A DNA stretch of 12,766 bases. Origin: an uncultured Collinsella sp. Lineage in GTDB: Bacteria > Actinomycetota > Coriobacteriia > Coriobacteriales > Coriobacteriaceae. This document shows, in pieces, positions 9,227-12,766 of this stretch. The stretch covers positions 1-12,766 of the forward strand of contig CAKURW010000046.1 in NCBI GenBank assembly GCA_934675795.1, written 5' to 3'. Each line of letters opens with the position of its first letter. Positions within the stretch are counted from its first letter, which is position 1. The notes below the pieces were generated by a model. It worked only from the letters and a program-made list of their open reading frames with translations, was not told the DNA's origin and searched no databases. The translations under genes were made by a program, and so were the position numbers.

Positions 9227-9261
9227 AACGGGTCGTCTCTTTTGGGGGCGGCCCGTTTTTT
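9227..9261 (+). terminator. Intrinsic terminator of ftsEX
   Basis: AACGGGTCGTC (9227-9237) pairs with GGCGGCCCGTT (9247-9257), 11 pairs including three G-T pairs, followed by a T run to 9261, starting 24 bases after the ftsX stop. Confidence 0.85.
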
Positions 9262-9298
9262 GATCCCTAGGGGACGGCAGGAAAGCGAATCATTTGGG

Positions 9299-9304
9299 TA
9301 GACT
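9299..9304 (+). promoter_or_regulatory. Possible -10 element for rnr
   Basis: TAGACT, 35 bases before the rnr start, fits TAnnnT. No -35 match is apparent. GCGAATC (9285-9291) just upstream also occurs next to the yitT -10 candidate (3678-3684), but at a different distance. Because the ftsEX terminator lies between, rnr needs its own promoter here. Confidence 0.3.
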
Positions 9305-9338
9305 CTTTGGAGTTCGCAATCGATAGTTAGGAGGCGCC

Positions 9339-11474
9339 ATGGGGCGCAATAACAAGCATAAGCGTGGAGCTCGCAATAAGCGCGGGCCGGTGCGCAGCGA
9401 ACGCCGTCCGAGCCTGACCGGGCGCGTGCAGCTCCATGAGCATAGCGCCTACGTTGTAACCGAAAACGGCGACTACAAGGTCATGGGCCGCGGTAAGCGC
9501 GAGATCATGGATGGCGATACCGTTGCCGTGAGCATTAAGAACAGCCCGCACGGTGAGCGGCGCGCCGTGATCGAGGGCGTGGTCGAGCGTGCAGCCATAA
9601 GCGTGGTGGGTACGTACCAGACCGCCGGTCCGCTTGGTGTGATTGAGCCGCTCGATTCGCGCCTGAAGGCCGACTTCTTCATTTTGCCCGAGGATACCTC
9701 GGCGGATCGTCTGGGTGTCCACCCGGGTGATGCCGTTGTCGCGCGCATTTTGACCTACCCGACGCGCCTGGAATCGGGCACCGTGACGATCGAACGCCGC
9801 ATTGGCGGAGATGACGCGCCCGATTTGGGCGTTCAATATGTGATGGCGCGTTACGGCTATACCGATAGCTATCCCGAGGCCGCGCTAGACGAGGCCGAGG
9901 GGCTTTCGCTCGATGTGTCCGCGGCGCTTAGGGACCCGCTCCGCCGCGATCTGCGCGACCGCTTTGTCATCACGATCGACCCGGTCGACGCGCGCGACTT
10001 TGACGATGCCATTTCGCTGGAGCGCACGCCCGTGGGTGGCTACAAGCTGGGTGTGCATATCGCCGACGTTTCACACTATGTGGCTTGGGACGGGCATATC
10101 GATCTTGAGGCTCGCCATCGTACGACATCGGTGTATCTGGCCGATCGTGTGCTTCCCATGCTGCCCGAACGCCTGTCCAATGACCTGTGCTCGCTTCGCC
10201 CTGACGAGGACCGTCTTGCGTTTACCGTCGATATCGAGCTCGATGCACAGGGTCGCGTGCGGCATTACGATCCATACCCCAGTGTGATTCGCTCGCGTGT
10301 GCGTATGGACTATGACGGCGCCGAGGCGCTGCTGGTGCGTGCCGGCGCGGTTGAGTATTCGGTGCTGGAGGGTGCAGCCGAGGATGTTGCGGCTGCCGAG
10401 ACCTCGCGCGAGGAAGCGCTTGAGCGCGGCCTTGCGTGCGAGGAGGCCGCCCGCGGCTACAACATCGACCTCGGCGATTTTCTTGTCGCCGCTAACGAAC
10501 TCGCCGAACTTCGCCGTCGTATTCGTCGCGCCCGCGGCTCAGTCGATTTTGACACGGCCGAGATTCGCGCTCTATTGGATGAGGACGGAGTGCCCGTGCA
10601 GATTGTGGCGCGTGAGCGTTCGTGTGCCACGTCGCTTATCGAGGAAGCCATGCTGCTCGCCAACGAGTGCGTTGCAGAGTGGCTGGCAGACCGTGATATC
10701 GAGGCCTGCTATCGCGTGCATGAGGATCCGAGCCCCGATAGCCTGCACGGTGCCGCCGTTGCGCTGGCGCAGCTAGGCATCATCGACGATCGCCGTGCGG
10801 CTGGTATTGCCCTGGGAAGTCCCGATGAGCTGCAGGCTGCGGTTGACGCCGCGGCCGGCACGGCTAACGCTCCGCTCGTCAACACGTTGCTCTTGCGCAG
10901 TATGCAGCGCGCGCTGTACAAGCCACGCAACGAGGGCCACTTTGCGCTTGCCGCGCCGTGCTATTGCCACTTCACGAGTCCCATTCGCCGCTATCCCGAC
11001 CTGGTGGTGCACCGCGTGCTCAAACTGCAGTTGGCCTATGAGCGGCTCGGCGGCAAGGACGCCTTGGTCCGTACGCCGCGGCTGATCGGCAAGGGGCGCG
11101 AGTCGCTGCCGCGCATTCTGCCGCAGATCTGCCGCGCATGCAGCGATGCCGAGCGCGCGGCAGATGCCGCCAGCCATGCGACGCAAAAGATCAAGATTGC
11201 CCAGTACTATGAGGACCGTCTGGGCGAGCGCTATGCCGGAACCGTCTCGTGGGTTAGCAGCATGGGCCTTTTTGTGCGCTTGGACCTAACGCAGGTCGAA
11301 GGCTTGGTTTCGATCAAGAGTCTGGGCAACGAGTGGTTCGAGTTCGACGAGGACGCGCTCACGCTCACAGGTGCCGACACGGGCACCCGTTACGAGCTGG
11401 GGCAGCGCGTGATTATCGAGGTCTCGCGCGTCAATACCACGCGTGGGCACTTGGACTTTAAGCTTATCCATTAG
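9339..11474 (+). CDS. rnr: Ribonuclease R (RNB-family 3'-5' exoribonuclease)
   Basis: RNase R degrades structured RNA processively from the 3' end and takes part in mRNA turnover, rRNA quality control and trans-translation. In the 711 residues: a short basic N-terminus (1-22), cold-shock-like OB domains (about 25-165), the RNB catalytic domain (about 195-555) with the metal-binding aspartates D214, D220, D222 and D223 in IDPVDARDFDDA, HFTSPIRRYPDLVVHR (544-559), and an S1 domain (about 628-707). It is shorter than E. coli RNase R (813). It lacks the N-terminal helix-turn-helix extension and ends right after S1 (KLIH) without the usual lysine-rich tail; the basic residues are at the N-terminus instead. 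RNase II is the alternative, but overall layout fits RNase R better. AGGAGG (9329-9334) lies four bases before ATG. smpB, a frequent downstream neighbour, is not seen in the window. Stop TAG. Confidence 0.94.
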   Translation: MGRNNKHKRGARNKRGPVRSERRPSLTGRVQLHEHSAYVVTENGDYKVMGRGKREIMDGDTVAVSIKNSPHGERRAVIEGVVERAAISVVGTYQTAGPLGVIEPLDSRLKADFFILPEDTSADRLGVHPGDAVVARILTYPTRLESGTVTIERRIGGDDAPDLGVQYVMARYGYTDSYPEAALDEAEGLSLDVSAALRDPLRRDLRDRFVITIDPVDARDFDDAISLERTPVGGYKLGVHIADVSHYVAWDGHIDLEARHRTTSVYLADRVLPMLPERLSNDLCSLRPDEDRLAFTVDIELDAQGRVRHYDPYPSVIRSRVRMDYDGAEALLVRAGAVEYSVLEGAAEDVAAAETSREEALERGLACEEAARGYNIDLGDFLVAANELAELRRRIRRARGSVDFDTAEIRALLDEDGVPVQIVARERSCATSLIEEAMLLANECVAEWLADRDIEACYRVHEDPSPDSLHGAAVALAQLGIIDDRRAAGIALGSPDELQAAVDAAAGTANAPLVNTLLLRSMQRALYKPRNEGHFALAAPCYCHFTSPIRRYPDLVVHRVLKLQLAYERLGGKDALVRTPRLIGKGRESLPRILPQICRACSDAERAADAASHATQKIKIAQYYEDRLGERYAGTVSWVSSMGLFVRLDLTQVEGLVSIKSLGNEWFEFDEDALTLTGADTGTRYELGQRVIIEVSRVNTTRGHLDFKLIH

Positions 11475-11501
11475 CCAAATCCCGACTCATGGTGGGGGAG
11501 C

Positions 11502-11529
11502 GGAGGGCGGCCTTTCGGGACCGCCCTTC
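11502..11529 (+). terminator. Probable terminator of rnr
   Basis: GGAGGGCGG (11502-11510) pairs with CCGCCCTTC (11521-11529), one G-T pair, around an 11511-11520 loop that can pair partly. It starts 28 bases after the rnr stop. The T tract is poor, so termination may be incomplete. Confidence 0.55.
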
Positions 11530-11588
11530 GCATTTGAATCGTGGCTACCTTGCCGTCTGCTCGGCCGCTTACCTGCTATTTGAGAGGT

Positions 11589-11628
11589 AAAACCTACCAA
11601 AATAAACCTGTCCCTTTTGGCAGGTTTA
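11589..11628. repeat. Three 12-base units at 14-base spacing upstream of the recombinase
   Basis: Unit 1 is AAAACCTACCAA (11589-11600), unit 2 TAAACCTGTCCC (11603-11614), unit 3, inverted, TAAACCTGCCAA (11617-11628). Units start at 11589, 11603 and 11617 with two-base spacers. Units 2 and 3 form a 26-base inverted repeat with a TT centre. The spacing resembles serine-recombinase crossover sites (12-base half-sites around a two-base core). An operator or a leader hairpin is an alternative. A further 11-base palindrome, AGGTAAAACCT, overlaps unit 1 (11585-11595). Confidence 0.6.
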
Positions 11629-11646
11629 CAAGAAAGCGGGGATGAG

Positions 11647-12252
11647 ATGGCGACGGTGTACGGTTATGCGCGGGTGAGTTCGCGCGATCAGAACCTTAAT
11701 CGGCAGCTGGATGCGCTGGGCGCCTATGGCGTGGGCTCGGCGAATATTTATGCCGACCATGCGAGCGGCAAGGACTTCGATCGACCGCGTTATCGCGAGC
11801 TGCTGCACGTCCTGGGAGACGGGGACGTACTGGTGGTGCTTTCTATCGACCGACTTGGCCGTAATTACTCCGAGATTCTTGAGGAATGGCGACGCATTAC
11901 CAAGGAGCTCGGGGTTGCCATTGTGGTGTTGGACATGCCATTGCTTGACACGCGCGCCAGGGCCAGCGGCGCGCCGGATGTGACCAACACCCTGATTGCC
12001 GATATTGTGCTGCAACTGCTGAGCTACGTGGCGCAGGTGGAGCGCGAGAATATCCATCGGCGCCAGGCGGAGGGAATTGCAGCGGCGCGGGCGCGAGGGG
12101 TCCGTTTCGGTCGACCTCGCAAGCCATGCCCTCCTCAGTTTGAGCTGGTGCGCGATAGCTATGAGGCGGGCGATATTACCCGCAGCCAGGCAGCAAACTG
12201 CCTGGGCGTGTGCGTGGGGACGTTCGATCGCTGGATGCGCGAGGCGGGGTAG
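11647..12252 (+). CDS. Small serine recombinase (resolvase/invertase family)
   Basis: Small serine recombinases cut and rejoin DNA at short paired sites, resolving cointegrates or inverting segments. The 201-residue protein has the full layout: catalytic domain with YARVSSRDQ (7-15; R9 and nucleophile S11), R46, and DRLGR (68-72; D68, R69, R72), the long E helix through VERENIHRRQAEGIAAARARG (131-151), GRPRKP as the minor-groove arm, and a C-terminal helix-turn-helix (about 177-197, ITRSQAANCLGVCVGTFDRWM). No active-site residue is missing. ATG at 11647 gives the canonical N-terminus; an in-frame TTG at 11617 would add ten residues encoded by the repeat and is rejected. The Shine-Dalgarno sequence is poor. 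It has its own intergenic repeat cluster immediately upstream and no transposase nearby. Substrate and role (invertase, resolvase or relic) cannot be told from the window. Stop TAG. Confidence 0.93.
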   Translation: MATVYGYARVSSRDQNLNRQLDALGAYGVGSANIYADHASGKDFDRPRYRELLHVLGDGDVLVVLSIDRLGRNYSEILEEWRRITKELGVAIVVLDMPLLDTRARASGAPDVTNTLIADIVLQLLSYVAQVERENIHRRQAEGIAAARARGVRFGRPRKPCPPQFELVRDSYEAGDITRSQAANCLGVCVGTFDRWMREAG

Positions 12253-12321
12253 GGGTTTGCGTCGCTTTGTCGCTTCCTGTTGCGATTCAAATTTTGATAC
12301 GGTGACGATGCCATTTGTGGC

Positions 12322-12327
12322 TACACT
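12322..12327 (+). promoter_or_regulatory. Possible -10 element for the VanZ-like gene
   Basis: TACACT fits TAnnnT and lies 29 bases before the start codon. TTGATA (12294-12299) upstream is a good -35 sequence but at 22 bases is too distant. The call is weak. Confidence 0.2.
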
Positions 12328-12341
12328 CGCTGATATTCAAA

Positions 12342-12349
12342 AAAGGAGG
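12342..12349 (+). promoter_or_regulatory. Shine-Dalgarno sequence fixing a TTG start
   Basis: AAAGGAGG is the strongest ribosome binding site in the window and sits seven bases before TTG at 12357. No ATG or GTG lies at a suitable distance in this frame, so the SD decides the TTG start. Confidence 0.8.
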
Positions 12350-12356
12350 TTGGCCC

Positions 12357-12766
12357 TTGGCTCGCGTAAAACAAATAATCGGATGGACCGCGATCGTTCT
12401 GTTCGCTGCAACGCTGGCGGGCATCTGGGTGCTGACGGAGCAAAACGCGGTGCAGACGTCGTTGCTGAGCGAGTCCACCGCGCGTGTGGTGGAGGGTCAG
12501 GCTACGGGCGTTCAGGCTGCCGATGCCACGGGTGAAGCCCAGACGGAGAACGGAATGACCGGAGGCGCCGATTCGGCTGCCTCGAATGTCCGGTCTGGCC
12601 GACTTGCTTCCATTCGCATGCGGGTGGGCACAAACGTCCGTCGCGTTGCCCATACCGTAGAGTTTTTCTTCGTCGGATTATTCGCCTCCGTGGTCGTGGT
12701 TTGCTTTTCCAGGCGTCCGTGGAGCGTATGCTCCCGTTGCGTGCCCGTATTGCTCTTTTGCGCCGC
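12357..12766 (+). CDS. VanZ-like membrane protein, 3'-truncated by window edge
   Basis: The frame is open from TTG 12357 to the window end (136 codons). It begins with a signal-anchor-like segment (positions about 8-26: basic start, then IIGWTAIVLFAATLAGIWV), followed by a polar Gly/Ala/Thr-rich stretch (about 28-88). A VanZ-type motif then follows: R95-R96-x-A98-H99-x-x-E102-F103, leading into a second membrane segment (about 102-117), comparable to the RKxAHxxEY motif of VanZ. VanZ proteins are small multi-pass membrane proteins; the founding member is linked to teicoplanin resistance, but most homologues have no known function and resistance should not be assumed. The long polar loop between the first segment and the motif is longer than I expect for small VanZ proteins. 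It has its own SD and lies 104 bases after the recombinase. Confidence 0.78.
   Translation, partial: MARVKQIIGWTAIVLFAATLAGIWVLTEQNAVQTSLLSESTARVVEGQATGVQAADATGEAQTENGMTGGADSAASNVRSGRLASIRMRVGTNVRRVAHTVEFFFVGLFASVVVVCFSRRPWSVCSRCVPVLLFCA

Noticed and set aside
3678..9302. Shared GCGAATC and GGTAGA words upstream of yitT (3678-3690) and rnr (9285-9302)
   Set aside because: The spacing between the two words differs (0 versus 5 bases), so a common operator is not supported; probably chance plus similar -10 elements.

Overview
The window is a compact, GC-rich bacterial chromosome segment in which all ten genes lie on the + strand. The protein sequences (actinobacterial-style GPGGQ release factor, secA-prfB pair, ftsEX, two-subunit transketolase of the kind common in anaerobes, YitT and VanZ families) suggest an anaerobic gut actinobacterium of the Coriobacteriia, probably Collinsella-like. 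That placement is inferred from how the proteins read; no database search was possible.

Layout. 1-3587: the 3' part of secA (preprotein translocase ATPase) overlapping prfB (release factor 2) by one base. 3588-3752: two hairpins, the second a strong intrinsic terminator that abuts the ribosome binding site of the next gene. 3753-4643: a YitT-family membrane protein. 4644-4850: leader of the transketolase operon. 4851-6624: a transketolase split into an N-terminal and a C-terminal subunit gene, closed by a strong terminator at 6671-6703. 6625-7075: a 451-base gap with a compact hairpin, a near-perfect 128-base palindrome, and a promoter with an operator-like inverted repeat. 7076-9203: ftsE and ftsX, overlapping by 14 bases; FtsE has an extra disordered N-terminal tail of about 174 residues. 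9227-9261: terminator. 9339-11474: rnr (RNase R). 11475-11646: terminator, then three 12-base repeat units at exact 14-base spacing. 11647-12252: a small serine recombinase. 12357-end: the start of a VanZ-like membrane protein beginning at TTG.

Functionally this is housekeeping territory: protein export, translation termination, central carbon metabolism, cell-wall remodelling at division and RNA decay. The least ordinary points are: (i) the RF2 stop-codon-recognition tripeptide reads Ser-Pro-Thr rather than Ser-Pro-Phe, and none of the nine stop codons seen is TGA (four TAA, five TAG) despite the GC-rich background; (ii) the 128-base palindrome in front of ftsE; (iii) the long tail on FtsE; (iv) an ordered repeat cluster, including a hix-sized 26-base inverted repeat, just before the recombinase start codon. 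I see no CRISPR array, tRNA, rRNA, insertion sequence or recognisable defence system.
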